Source: JAJPHU01 sp035553375 (lineage in GTDB: Bacteria > Planctomycetota > Planctomycetia > Gemmatales > Gemmataceae). From it: a stretch of 64,000 nucleotides of DNA. The DNA lies in contig DATNCY010000250.1 in the NCBI GenBank assembly GCA_035553375.1, positions 1 through 64,000 of the forward strand, in the 5' to 3' direction. Each line of letters opens with the position of its first letter. Position 1 is the first letter of the stretch. The notes beneath the pieces were generated by a model, which worked only from the letters and a program-made list of their open reading frames with translations, searched no databases and had not been told where the DNA came from. Positions 52,479 through 61,518 of the stretch are shown here, one piece after another. The position numbers and the translations under genes are program-made.

Positions 52479-55049
52479 TCACAGTCGCGGATCGACCGGC
52501 TCGCTCTCCAGGGCCAGGATACCGAAACAGCATTCATGGACGCGCCGCAACGGTTCGCGGCGCACGAAGCGTTCGAGCGCTTCAATGCCGAGAGCGAACT
52601 CGCGCATCGCCAAGGTACGCTTGAAGCCCAGCCCGCGCGAACGCAGACGCTCCAGGTGTTCGGGTGCGGTGTATTCTGGTCCGTAGATGATCCGCAAATA
52701 CTCCGAACCGCGACACTTCACGGCCGGCTGCACAAGGCCGCGCTTGCCGCGCACCACGAAATCAATCGGCTTGACTACCATGCCCTCACTGCCGCCCGCC
52801 GTGCGTTCCTCCCACCAGCGCACTCCCTGCGCGACGCTGCTCTCGTCGCGCACCTCGACGAGTTGATACGCCGTGGAATGCAGCAATCCCGCGGCGATTC
52901 GACACAAGGCCGCCAACTGTTCCATGTGCCAGAGGTGGTCCTTGTCGCTATGCACCGTGCCCTCGGTCGCCAGCAGGTGAAATGGCGCCAGCTTGAAATC
53001 GGCCACGGAACGCACCGGCCAGCAGTAACGCCGATACGCGGTCGTGAATAACTCCGCCGCCTCGGCGCGATAGCGATGACGCTGCCCCAAAGCGGCCGCC
53101 TCCGCCGTCTGCCCGGCCGCCTGACGCAGCATGGTCTCGACCTCGGCCAACGCCGCCCGCGCTGCCGAGCCAACCGCGGCGTACTGCTGGCGCAGCAATT
53201 CCTGAGCCTTCGCCGACCAGGGCATCAATTCGCAGTCGAGACAAACCCAACTCGTTTGGAAACGCTCCCAGAAGCCGGCCGCATCGAGGGCCGCGCGCAC
53301 GTACGCCAGCAACTCGCTCTCCAAAGCGGCGTCCTCGAAGAAACGCCGGCCCGTACGGGTGTAGATAATGCCGCTTTCGCCGCCCGCGACGCCGAACGTC
53401 CGCCGCGCCGCCTCTGCATCGGGGCAGACGATAACGACGGCGCGACTACCCATGTGTTTTTCCTGACAAATCACGCGCTCGACGCCGCTGTTGCGGTAGT
53501 AGGCGAACGCCTCGGCGGGATGTTCGAGCAATCCCGGTTCGCGGCTCGTCTCGCACGGCGACATGGTCGGCGGCAGATAGATCAACCAGCGCGGATCGGT
53601 GGCGAAGCGACTCATAACCTCCAGCGCCGCCGTGCTGTTCTCGGCGCGAATCGTCACTTCGCCGAGCAGACGAGTGGTAAGGACGCGCTTGCCACTTACA
53701 TCGGCGAGGTCGAGCATATCGTCGGCTTGCTGCTGCGCTGTCAACGGCGTCGTATCCACGGAGGGCAGGAAGGCCCGACCGGGCGGACAATACTCGCGGA
53801 TCGCCGGCACCGAGACGAGTTCGTTCTCTGGATAGCGCAGGGCCGTCAGCCGTCCACCGAAGACGCAGCCGGTGTCGATGTTGATAGTGTGATTGAGCCA
53901 TTCCGGCTGAAAAACCGGCGTATGACCGTAGACAACCATCGTCTTGCCGCGATAATCGGCCGCCCAGTTGAGCCGCACCGGCAAACCGTCCGCGTCTTTC
54001 TCGCCGGTCGTTTCCCCGTACAGGGCGAACGCGCGCACTCGCCCCGACGCCCGACCTTGCAGCGACTCCTTCAATCCCGCGTGAGCCACAACCAACTTCC
54101 CGTCATCAAGGAGATAATGACTGCGCAGTCCATCAAGGAACGTCCGCACGCGCTCGGTAAATGCCTCGGGTTCCGCTTCGAGCTGAGCCAGCGTCTCGGC
54201 GAGTCCGTGATTAATCTTCACGTCGTTGCCTTTGAGCTTGCGCAGCAGCTTGTCGTCGTGATTGCCGGCGACGCACAGAGCATCGCCGGCCGCGATCATG
54301 CCCATGACCAGGCGTAGTACGCCGGGCACGTTCGGCCCGCGATCGACGAGATCGCCCACAAAAATGACCTTGCGTCCCTCCGGCGGCTTCACCATGAAGT
54401 CCGGGCGTCCGTCCGCATCAGTGACAGGCGTAACCCGATAACCCAACTGACACAGGAGTGTCACCAATTCATCACCGCATCCATGCACATCGCCGATCAG
54501 GTCGAACGGCCCATGCTCATCGCGGCGATCAATCCACAGCCGCTGCCGTTCGATGATCGCCGACTCGACTTCCTCCGGCGAGGACAGGATGTAGACGTGG
54601 TGAAAGCCTTCCTTGCCGAGATTGTGGAGCGATTGGCGCAGTTGCTGCGCATGGCTGCGGACGACATGCGGTCCGACGTGCCGACCGCTGCGCTGCTGAT
54701 CGTAGGCCAGGCAGATTTCTTCGGACAGATTGAAGACGATGGCCACGGTCAAATAGTGATAGCGTCGCGCCAGGTCGAGAACCTGCTTCCGCGCCTCGCG
54801 TTTGACGTTGGTGGCATCGATGACGGTCAGGCGTCGGCGGGCCAGCCGCTTCGCCGCCGCGAAGTGCAACAACTCGAAAGCGTCCTTGCTGGCCGCTTGA
54901 TTCTCCTGATCGTCGCAGACCATGCCGCGAAAGAAGTCCGAGGACAGAATCTCCGTGGGCTGGAAGTGCTTGTGCGCGAACGTGGACTTGCCGCAGCCGG
55001 AGGGGCCGACGAGGGCGACGACCGACAGATCGGGAATGGTTAATTTCAT
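52479..55049 (-). CDS. pnkp: Polynucleotide kinase-phosphatase-adenylyltransferase (bacterial RNA repair Pnkp)
   Basis: 856 residues, the usual length of bacterial Pnkp. The kinase domain (1-170) has the P-loop GPSGCGKST (15-23) and IDATN. The metallophosphatase (180-430) has GDVHG (186-190), GDLVDRG (232-238), GNHD (262-265) and GHTPVF. The ligase-type adenylyltransferase (about 490-856) has the nucleotidyl lysine K531 in EKHMGSR and EGMVVKP near the end. It heals 2',3'-cyclic phosphate and 5'-OH RNA ends, and joins them only with the help of Hen1 (2'-O-methyltransferase). No hen1 lies beside it here. The gene is monocistronic in the window. Confidence 0.95.
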   Translation of the reverse strand: MKLTIPDLSVVALVGPSGCGKSTFAHKHFQPTEILSSDFFRGMVCDDQENQAASKDAFELLHFAAAKRLARRRLTVIDATNVKREARKQVLDLARRYHYLTVAIVFNLSEEICLAYDQQRSGRHVGPHVVRSHAQQLRQSLHNLGKEGFHHVYILSSPEEVESAIIERQRLWIDRRDEHGPFDLIGDVHGCGDELVTLLCQLGYRVTPVTDADGRPDFMVKPPEGRKVIFVGDLVDRGPNVPGVLRLVMGMIAAGDALCVAGNHDDKLLRKLKGNDVKINHGLAETLAQLEAEPEAFTERVRTFLDGLRSHYLLDDGKLVVAHAGLKESLQGRASGRVRAFALYGETTGEKDADGLPVRLNWAADYRGKTMVVYGHTPVFQPEWLNHTINIDTGCVFGGRLTALRYPENELVSVPAIREYCPPGRAFLPSVDTTPLTAQQQADDMLDLADVSGKRVLTTRLLGEVTIRAENSTAALEVMSRFATDPRWLIYLPPTMSPCETSREPGLLEHPAEAFAYYRNSGVERVICQEKHMGSRAVVIVCPDAEAARRTFGVAGGESGIIYTRTGRRFFEDAALESELLAYVRAALDAAGFWERFQTSWVCLDCELMPWSAKAQELLRQQYAAVGSAARAALAEVETMLRQAAGQTAEAAALGQRHRYRAEAAELFTTAYRRYCWPVRSVADFKLAPFHLLATEGTVHSDKDHLWHMEQLAALCRIAAGLLHSTAYQLVEVRDESSVAQGVRWWEERTAGGSEGMVVKPIDFVVRGKRGLVQPAVKCRGSEYLRIIYGPEYTAPEHLERLRSRGLGFKRTLAMREFALGIEALERFVRREPLRRVHECCFGILALESEPVDPRL

Positions 55050-55374
55050 GGAAAATTACACAGTGATCCGCACTCATAGCCAGTGCATCAAATGGCCTCT
55101 TCACCCCGGCAGCGCTGAATAATCTCCTCGATCGCTCAAACATGGCGGGCATCTCCAGACAGCTGCGGTGGGCGAGCAATCGTAAGTTTAACGCCAGGGA
55201 TGGCAAAGGCAAATAAGCACAGCCTCAGAGCTTGGCAACGAGGGGACAAACTCAATCTATTCCTGCCTTCTGCCAAGTTTCCTCGAAGCAAACGGTGGAC
55301 AATGCTCCTCGGCCAGACGATAATAGCCACTGCTTTCACCCCTGCCTGCTTCGACTCATTACCCGGAATCGGCG
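55050..55374. other. 325-base divergent gap between pnkp and the DUF1553 gene
   Basis: It must hold the promoters of both genes. Open frames crossing it (for example from 55200) lack protein-like composition and run into the next gene out of frame. No repeat or RNA gene is recognised. Confidence 0.5.
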
Positions 55375-58032
55375 ATGAATCCACTCCGGCCCACCTTCGC
55401 TCTCCGCATCGTGTTGTTCGCGACCGTGGCTTGCGCGCCGCGTCCAGCGATTGTCGCCGGCGAGAAAATCACGTTCGAGCAACACGTTCGCCCCATCCTC
55501 AAGGTTTACTGTCTCGACTGTCACGGCGGCGGCGAGAAGTTGAAGGGCAAGCTCGATCTGCGTCTGCGTCGTTTCGCCGTTCACGGCGGCAAGAGCGGGG
55601 CGGCCCTTGTTCCCGGCGATGCGGCGAACAGTTTGCTCCTGGCGCGATTGAAGGCCGGTGAGATGCCGCCGGGCGAAAAGAAAGTTCCCACGGAGCAAAT
55701 CGCCGTCATCGAGCGATGGATTGCCGCCGGCGCTCCAGCGCAGCGTAGCGAACCGGCGAAACTGCCGCCTGGCATCGACATCACACCGCAAGAGCGAGCC
55801 TACTGGTGCTTCCAGCCCATTCGCCACGTCGAACCGCCGAAGTTTTCGGCTGCCGACCGTGTGCGAACCGCGATTGATGCGTTCGTGCTGGCGAAACTGC
55901 GCGAGAAGGGATTGTCGTTCAATCCCGACGCCGATCGGCGAACGCTCCTTCGCCGCGCCAGCCTCGATCTGACCGGATTGCCGCCGACGCAATCGGAAAT
56001 AGATCAATTCCTCTCCGATAAATCTGCAAATGCGTATGAACAGATGATCGATCGCTTGCTGGCCTCGCCACACTACGGCGAGCGCTGGGGCCGACACTGG
56101 CTCGATGTCGCCGGCTACGCCGATTCCGAAGGCGACGGAACCAAGGATACGCCGCGGCCCTATGCCTGGAAATACCGCGATTACGTCATCCGTGCCCTGA
56201 ACGCCGACAAGCCGCTCGATCGCTTCATCATCGAACAATTGGCCGGCGACGAGCTGGTGCCGCCACCGTGGAATAACTTGAAACCGGAGCAGATTGAGTT
56301 GTTGACCGCCACCGGCTTTCTGCGCACGGCCCCCGACGGCACCACCGGCGGCGGCACGGTTGAAGCGCAGCAAGTCGTGATCGATACGCTGAAAATTGTC
56401 AGTTCCTCGCTGCTGGGCGTCACGGTCGGCTGCGCTCAGTGTCACGATCATAAGTACGATCCAATCCCGCAGGCCGATTATTATCGGCTGCGCGCGGTGT
56501 TTGAACCGGCGTTCGATCCGCTGCGCTTGCGCCGGCCGGCGCAGCGATTGGTATCGTTATACACCGACGCCGACCGCAAGCGCGCCGCCGTCGTCGAGGC
56601 CGAAGCCGCGAAGATGCAGGCGGAATTCAATGCCAAGCAGCAGAAAGACGTTCGCGCGGCCTTCGAGAAGGAACTGATGAAGTTCCCCGCCGATCAGCGC
56701 GACAAGCTCCGCGCCGCTTTCGATGCGCCGGCCGGCAAACGCACCGCCGAGCAGAAAAAACTCGTCGCCATCAATCCCAAGCTCAAGCTAACTCCGGGCG
56801 TACTGTACCAGTACAACAAAGCGGCGGCCGACGAATTGAAGAAACGACAAGCCCAAATTAAGGCCAAGCGCGCGGAGAAGCCGGCCGAAGACTTTCTCGC
56901 CGTTCTCAGCGAAGTACCAGGACAGATTCCAACTACGAGGATCTTTTATCGCGGCGATGCGCGGCAGCCGAAGACGCAGGTGCAACCCGGCGATTTGACT
57001 ATTGCCGCTCCGGACGGCGAACGGCTGGAGATTGCGAGCAAAGACGGCAAGCGTTTCACCTCCGGTCGCCGCTTGGCGTATGCCAACCACCTGACGAACG
57101 GCCGGCATCCGTTGGTTGGCCGTGTGCTGGCGAACCGTCTCTGGCTGCATCATTTCGGCCGTGGCATCGTCGATACGCCTGGCGACTTCGGCATCCTCGG
57201 CCAACGGCCCACGCATCCCGAATTGCTCGATTACCTCGCCGGCGAACTGGTCCGCCAGGGCTGGAGCCTCAAGCGGATGCACAAATTGCTGATGACCTCC
57301 ACGGTTTATCGGCAAGCGTCGCGCCGCGATCCGGCGAAAGACGCGGTCGATTCCGGCAATACGCTGTATGGACGCTATGCCGTGCGCCGCCTGGAGGCGG
57401 AGACGTTACGCGATCGTATGTTGGCCACGTCCGGCCAGCTCGACCGCAGCCCATTTGGTCCGCCCGTGCCGGTGGTCGAAGACGCCGTCGGTCAGGTACG
57501 TGTGCCGGATGATAAGCCGCGTCGCGCCATCTATCTGCAAGTTCGCCGCAGTAAACCCGTGGCGTTTCTCAGCGCGTTTGACGCGCCCGGCAGTGAACTG
57601 AATTGCGACCGGCGTATCTCCAGCACGGCCGCTCCGCAAGCGCTCATGCTGATGAATAGCGATTTCGTGCTTCAGCAATCCAACCACTTCGCCGGCCGGA
57701 TATTGGCTGAGACATCGGTCAGCAGTAGGTCCGGCGAGCCGAGCCGGACTACAAGTGCCGCTCGGCTCGCGGCACCTACCCCAATGCGTGCTGCTCGGCT
57801 CGCGGCACCTACCGGCGAACCAGCGTTGCGCGATCGACGCATCGCGCTGGCTTGGCAACTCGCCTATCAGCGACCCATCGAACCGGATGAACTCGAAGCG
57901 GCTCGACGATTTCTCGATCGTCAACGCGCCTTGCAGCCGTCGGCCAAAGGCAAGATTTCTCCCGAACTGGCGGCATGGACGAATCTATGCCAGCAGCTTC
58001 TTTCCTCAAACGAGTTCCTCTATGTGGATTGA
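55375..58032 (+). CDS. Planctomycete PSCyt1-DUF1549-DUF1553 protein
   Basis: 885 residues. A signal peptide (IVLFATVACAPRPAIVAG) leads to a cytochrome-c-like PSCyt1 domain with a CLDCHGGG haem-binding motif (about 47-54). DUF1549 follows with RRASLDLTGLPPTQSE and GCAQCHDHKYDPI. After a Lys/Ala-rich insert comes DUF1553 with GRVLANRLWLHHFGRGIVDT, GDFGILGQRPTHPELLDYLA and MLMNSDFV. Residues 784-812 are the translation of palindromic repeats inserted in frame. Such proteins are secreted and pair with DUF1501 proteins; the biochemical role is unproven. The DUF1501 start overlaps its end by 11 bases. Confidence 0.92.
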   Translation: MNPLRPTFALRIVLFATVACAPRPAIVAGEKITFEQHVRPILKVYCLDCHGGGEKLKGKLDLRLRRFAVHGGKSGAALVPGDAANSLLLARLKAGEMPPGEKKVPTEQIAVIERWIAAGAPAQRSEPAKLPPGIDITPQERAYWCFQPIRHVEPPKFSAADRVRTAIDAFVLAKLREKGLSFNPDADRRTLLRRASLDLTGLPPTQSEIDQFLSDKSANAYEQMIDRLLASPHYGERWGRHWLDVAGYADSEGDGTKDTPRPYAWKYRDYVIRALNADKPLDRFIIEQLAGDELVPPPWNNLKPEQIELLTATGFLRTAPDGTTGGGTVEAQQVVIDTLKIVSSSLLGVTVGCAQCHDHKYDPIPQADYYRLRAVFEPAFDPLRLRRPAQRLVSLYTDADRKRAAVVEAEAAKMQAEFNAKQQKDVRAAFEKELMKFPADQRDKLRAAFDAPAGKRTAEQKKLVAINPKLKLTPGVLYQYNKAAADELKKRQAQIKAKRAEKPAEDFLAVLSEVPGQIPTTRIFYRGDARQPKTQVQPGDLTIAAPDGERLEIASKDGKRFTSGRRLAYANHLTNGRHPLVGRVLANRLWLHHFGRGIVDTPGDFGILGQRPTHPELLDYLAGELVRQGWSLKRMHKLLMTSTVYRQASRRDPAKDAVDSGNTLYGRYAVRRLEAETLRDRMLATSGQLDRSPFGPPVPVVEDAVGQVRVPDDKPRRAIYLQVRRSKPVAFLSAFDAPGSELNCDRRISSTAAPQALMLMNSDFVLQQSNHFAGRILAETSVSSRSGEPSRTTSAARLAAPTPMRAARLAAPTGEPALRDRRIALAWQLAYQRPIEPDELEAARRFLDRQRALQPSAKGKISPELAAWTNLCQQLLSSNEFLYVD
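57725..57812. repeat. In-frame palindromic repeats inside the DUF1553 gene
   Basis: One unit A (GTAGGTCCGGCGAGCCGAGC and CGGAC) and two units B (GTGCCGCTCGGCTCGCGGCA and CTGCTCGGCTCGCGGCACCT) of the family seen at 3459-3602. They add about 29 residues (SRSGEPSRTTSAARLAAPT) between conserved parts of DUF1553 without breaking the frame. Confidence 0.9.
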
Positions 58033-59470
58033 TCCTTGCATTCCGAGTCGCCGCCAATTTCTTTGCCGTTCCGCCTTCGGCATCGGTGCATTTGCCCTGG
58101 CGCATCTCCTTCAGCGCGATAATGCGCTCGCCGAAATTCCCAGCAAGCCGGGCGAAAACCTGCCGATGGATTTGAAGGCGCGCCAGCCGCATTTCGCGCC
58201 GAAGGCGAGGGCCATGATCTCGCTCTTCATGCACGGCGGCCCATCGCATGTGGATTTGCTCGATCCGAAGCCGGAATTGAGCAAGCACCACGGCAAGGAC
58301 TACTCCGGCGATGTCGTTTTCAGCTTTGTTAACCGAGCCAGCAAGAAGCTCTTCGGCAGTCCGTGGAAGTTCGCCAAGCACGGTCGCTGCGGTACCGAGG
58401 TTTCGGAACTGCTGCCGCAGACGGCGGGCATCGTCGATGACCTCGCCGTCCTTCGTTCGATGCACACCGGCCACAACGGCCATGAAGTGTCGATCCGCTT
58501 TTTCCACGGCGGCATCGCCGGCGTCACCGGCCGGCCGACGATGGGCAGCTGGATCACCTACGGTCTCGGCAGTGCTTCGCAGGAATTGCCGGCCTACATG
58601 GTGTTATCCGATCCCGGCGGCCATCCCGTCGATGGCACCTCGAATTGGTCCAGCGGGTTCATGCCGCCGCTCTACCAGGGCACGGTCCTTCGACCGCAAG
58701 AACCGCGCATCCTCAACCTCGATCCGCCGCCTCACCTGCGCGGCGAACCGCAGCGTCAGAACCTCGATTTGCTCGCCCAACTGAATCGCCGGCATTTGCG
58801 CATGCACCCCGGTGAGGCGGATCTGGAAGCACGCATCGGCAGCTACGAACTGGCCGCTTCCATGCAAACCGCCGCCAAGGAAGCCCTCGATATTTCCAAC
58901 GAGCCGGCTCACATTCATCGGCTCTACGGGATCGACCAGGAGGCGACTCGCCCATATGGAACGCGCTGTCTCATCGCCCGGCGTCTGGTCGAACGCGGCG
59001 TCCGTTTCGTGCAGTTGTTCCTTGGCGGTCAACCGTGGGACACGCACAACAATATCCGCACGAGCCTGCCCGCCATCTGCAAGCGAACCGATCGTCCCGC
59101 CGCTGCGCTGGTGAAGGATCTGAAGCAGCGTGGCCTGCTGGATACGACGATTGTTCATTGGGGTGGCGAGATTGGTCGATTGCCGGTGTCCGAGGGTGAG
59201 TTGAGCAACGCGGCCGGCCGCGATCACAACGGCCAGGGTTTCTCGATCTGGCTGGCCGGCGGCGGCATCAAGGGCGGCACCGTCTACGGCGCAACCGATG
59301 AAGTTGGCCACAAGGCCGCCGTCAACGTCGTCACGCCCAACGATTACCAGGCTACTATTCTGCATCTGCTCGGCCTGGATCACACGAAACTCGTCTATCA
59401 CAGCAACGGCCGCGAGCAGCGCTTGATCGATGGCAGGCCGGCGCGCGTGGTGAAAGAGATTCTGGCCTAA
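58022..59470 (+). CDS. DUF1501 protein with Tat signal
   Basis: 482 residues. The twin-arginine signal is SRRQFLCRSAFGIGAFALAH. The domain is sulfatase/alkaline-phosphatase-like: ISLFMHGGPSHVDLLDPKPE, HTGHNGHEVSIRFFHGG, SWITYGLG, and near the end HWGGEIGRLPVSEG and GRDHNGQGFSIWLAGGGIKGG. The start is ATG 58022, which overlaps the DUF1553 stop; upstream extension into the repeat insertion is not real. DUF1501 genes follow DUF1549/1553 genes in many planctomycetes, and the pair is thought to act on extracellular polymers, without proof. Confidence 0.93.
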   Translation: MWIDPCIPSRRQFLCRSAFGIGAFALAHLLQRDNALAEIPSKPGENLPMDLKARQPHFAPKARAMISLFMHGGPSHVDLLDPKPELSKHHGKDYSGDVVFSFVNRASKKLFGSPWKFAKHGRCGTEVSELLPQTAGIVDDLAVLRSMHTGHNGHEVSIRFFHGGIAGVTGRPTMGSWITYGLGSASQELPAYMVLSDPGGHPVDGTSNWSSGFMPPLYQGTVLRPQEPRILNLDPPPHLRGEPQRQNLDLLAQLNRRHLRMHPGEADLEARIGSYELAASMQTAAKEALDISNEPAHIHRLYGIDQEATRPYGTRCLIARRLVERGVRFVQLFLGGQPWDTHNNIRTSLPAICKRTDRPAAALVKDLKQRGLLDTTIVHWGGEIGRLPVSEGELSNAAGRDHNGQGFSIWLAGGGIKGGTVYGATDEVGHKAAVNVVTPNDYQATILHLLGLDHTKLVYHSNGREQRLIDGRPARVVKEILA

Positions 59471-59476
59471 TTTATT

Positions 59477-59529
59477 CAGCCCGCAGCGCAAGCAAGGGAA
59501 CGAATTACCCTTGCTTGCGCTGCGGGCTG
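59477..59529. repeat. Perfect palindrome CAGCCCGCAGCGCAAGCAAG
   Basis: 22-base arms (59477-59498 and 59508-59529) around a 9-base loop, starting 7 bases after the DUF1501 stop. The same family occurs inside the GT39-like gene at 4961. It probably doubles as a terminator. Confidence 0.9.
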
Positions 59530-59551
59530 GCAAGGTTTGGAGAAATCCACC

Positions 59552-59908
59552 ATGAACGAACCCTTGCCTCGCACGATTTCGCGGCCGATTCAGTTTCGCA
59601 ACGGCTGCGCGATTGGCATCAGCAACCGCTGGCACAAGGGGCAATATTGTGTATTGCTGACTGAGGCCGGGCTGGTCGGCTGCGGCATCTACGACGTGAA
59701 AACGGCGGGCGAATTTGGGCAAGCGATCGCCATCGCGCGCGGCACGCCCGAAAAACCGCTGGTCAATCCGGAAGATTTGTTTGAGGCGAAAATCGTCGAT
59801 GCCACGCCGCACGCCAAGCAATTGGGGATTCAACTCGGCATGACCGGCCGCGAGGCCGTCGAGATCCTTCTCGCAGCTTCGTCGAAGCTCGAAACCGGCG
59901 CGCAATAA
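59552..59908 (+). CDS. DUF1805 protein
   Basis: 118 residues from ATG 59552 with GGAGA 8 bases upstream. The DUF1805 pattern is clear: YCVLLTEAGLVGCGIYDVKT, then EFGQAIAIARG and EDLFEAKIVD, and GIQLGMTGREAVEILL. The central Cys in GCG may be functional. The function of the family is unknown. The last codons (GAQ) and the stop lie inside the hairpin at 59900-59985. Confidence 0.87.
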   Translation: MNEPLPRTISRPIQFRNGCAIGISNRWHKGQYCVLLTEAGLVGCGIYDVKTAGEFGQAIAIARGTPEKPLVNPEDLFEAKIVDATPHAKQLGIQLGMTGREAVEILLAASSKLETGAQ

Positions 59909-59985
59909 GCTCCATCCCGTTTACGTTTCGCGGAAGTTCCAATGTTATCCTCCGCGAAACGTAAACGGGATGGAGCTTATTGCGC
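59900..59985. terminator. Perfect 35-bp hairpin containing the stop codons of two convergent genes
   Basis: GCGCAATAAGCTCCATCCCG and its continuation (59900-59934) pair without mismatch with 59951-59985 over a 16-base loop. The arms include GCGCAATAA in both orientations, so both the DUF1805 protein and the phosphofructokinase end in GAQ followed by TAA. It should terminate transcription from both sides. Confidence 0.92.
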
Positions 59986-61272
59986 TCCCAAATACTCGAA
60001 ACGCTGGCGGAATTGCTCGGGAGCCATGTCCGCCGCGCTGGCGATGCGTGCCAGCCGTTGGGGATTCTCGAAATCACGGCGTTCGAGGCGGATCATGTAA
60101 CGGCGAGCGCATTCGTAGCCCTCGCCCTTGACATCCACTCGGCGCGTCTGCATGCGACCCGTATCCGGATTAATCATCTGCGTGAACGGCAGCGGTTCGA
60201 GATGACCGCCCACCAAACTGATGATGGCGCCGAACTTACTCGCCGCCTCCGAGCGCAGGAACTTGACGGCCCCATAGCCGAGATCGCGCGTGTATTCGGC
60301 GTCGAACGGAATTGGATCGGCGCAGCGCAATTCGTAGCCGAGATCCTTGTCGATCAGCGTGACCGGCAGATTGATCTCTTGGAGCCGCGACGAAAGACGG
60401 TCCTTAATCATGCGGCCAAACTCAATTTCGCCCAGACGAAGATGGCCGTGCGGATCGCGAATGATTTCCCCATAGCGGCCGAGCTGGGCCGTACTCATGC
60501 ACTCCAATAAACCCGTTTCGCCGATTGCCTCCAGCAGTCCTTCCGCGAGAACGGCGACGCCGTAGTTGGCGTGCATGCTCCGCCGTTTGATAATGCTGCC
60601 CATGAGGATGTCGCACACCTCGTCCAGTGTGGCACGCCGTCCGCCGAACTCTTCCGGGATGATGGTCAGCGCCGCGGCTGCGGCCTTGCCGATGCCCAGC
60701 GCCAGGTGGCCGGCTGCTCGTCCCATGCTGACGATGATGTACCAGCGCGAGGTCGTCCGCGCATCCTCCGCCAGATTGCGAATGATGCCGACGCCGACTT
60801 GCCGAGCCGTCTCGAAGCCGAACGTCGGCGTCGAGCCAGGCAGCGGCAAATCGTTATCAATAGTCTTGGGCACATGGGCGACGCGCACGGCCCCGCCCCC
60901 CTTCAAATAAACCTGACTGCCCGAATAGGCAGTGTCGTCGCCGCCGATTGTCGCCAACATCGTCACGTTGAGCCGGCGGAACACGTCCAGCACATTCTGC
61001 ATGTGCTTTTCGGACTTGGTCGGATTGGTGCGTGACGTGCCGAGGATAGAGCCGCCGCGCAGGTGAATGGCCTTGACATCCTCAATCGTCAGCTTGCGAT
61101 AGTGGTCGGCATCGCCCTTGGCCAGCCATTGAAATCCGTCGAGAAAGCCAAGCACTTCAATGCCTTGCTCGATGGCTTCGATGGCCACGGAACTGATCAC
61201 GCCATTGATCCCTGGAGCCGGACCGCCGCCGACCAATAAGGCCAATTTTCCGGGGATCGGTGCAGGGTTCAT
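59977..61272 (-). CDS. pfp: 6-phosphofructokinase, probably pyrophosphate-dependent
   Basis: 431 residues, longer than the ATP enzyme of about 320. The phosphoryl-donor site has GGDDT (110-114) and PKTIDND (135-141). The second Asp and the Lys are the signature of PPi-dependent enzymes, where ATP enzymes have GGDGS and PGTIDND. The substrate loop MGRAAGHLALGIG and IIPEEFGG fit this group. It interconverts fructose 6-phosphate and fructose 1,6-bisphosphate with PPi, reversibly. The start is ATG 61272. Confidence 0.9.
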   Translation of the reverse strand: MNPAPIPGKLALLVGGGPAPGINGVISSVAIEAIEQGIEVLGFLDGFQWLAKGDADHYRKLTIEDVKAIHLRGGSILGTSRTNPTKSEKHMQNVLDVFRRLNVTMLATIGGDDTAYSGSQVYLKGGGAVRVAHVPKTIDNDLPLPGSTPTFGFETARQVGVGIIRNLAEDARTTSRWYIIVSMGRAAGHLALGIGKAAAAALTIIPEEFGGRRATLDEVCDILMGSIIKRRSMHANYGVAVLAEGLLEAIGETGLLECMSTAQLGRYGEIIRDPHGHLRLGEIEFGRMIKDRLSSRLQEINLPVTLIDKDLGYELRCADPIPFDAEYTRDLGYGAVKFLRSEAASKFGAIISLVGGHLEPLPFTQMINPDTGRMQTRRVDVKGEGYECARRYMIRLERRDFENPQRLARIASAADMAPEQFRQRFEYLGAQ

Positions 61273-61398
61273 GTGCGTACCTCACGAACGGGACAGGATG
61301 AAGTCAACCCACTTGTTCATTATTTAGTTTATGGGTTCATCCCGTAGCGACCAACGGGCGAGCGAGCTTGCGTAAGAGGCACTAACTTTTTGCCTACG

Positions 61399-61453
61399 AG
61401 CGCCGGAGCGCCAGCGACGGGCAACAAGAACTCGTCGCTGGCGCTCCGGCGCT
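61399..61453. repeat. Perfect palindrome AGCGCCGGAGCGCCAGCGAC
   Basis: Two 21-base arms (61399-61419 and 61433-61453) around a 13-base loop, in the gap between the phosphofructokinase and deacetylase-like genes. Same family as 20787-20837. Confidence 0.88.
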
Positions 61454-61518
61454 TGTAATTCATTCTCATTCGTGCCTTTAAGCGCCCCGAGAACCTTACA
61501 CACCTCCGTTCGCCGAAA

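Noticed and set aside
53076..54317. 413-codon plus-strand frame
   Set aside because: Antisense to pnkp; no protein-like pattern.
57755..58021. N-terminal extension of the DUF1501 gene
   Set aside because: It overlaps the DUF1553 gene and the repeat insertion; the Tat signal starts just after ATG 58022.
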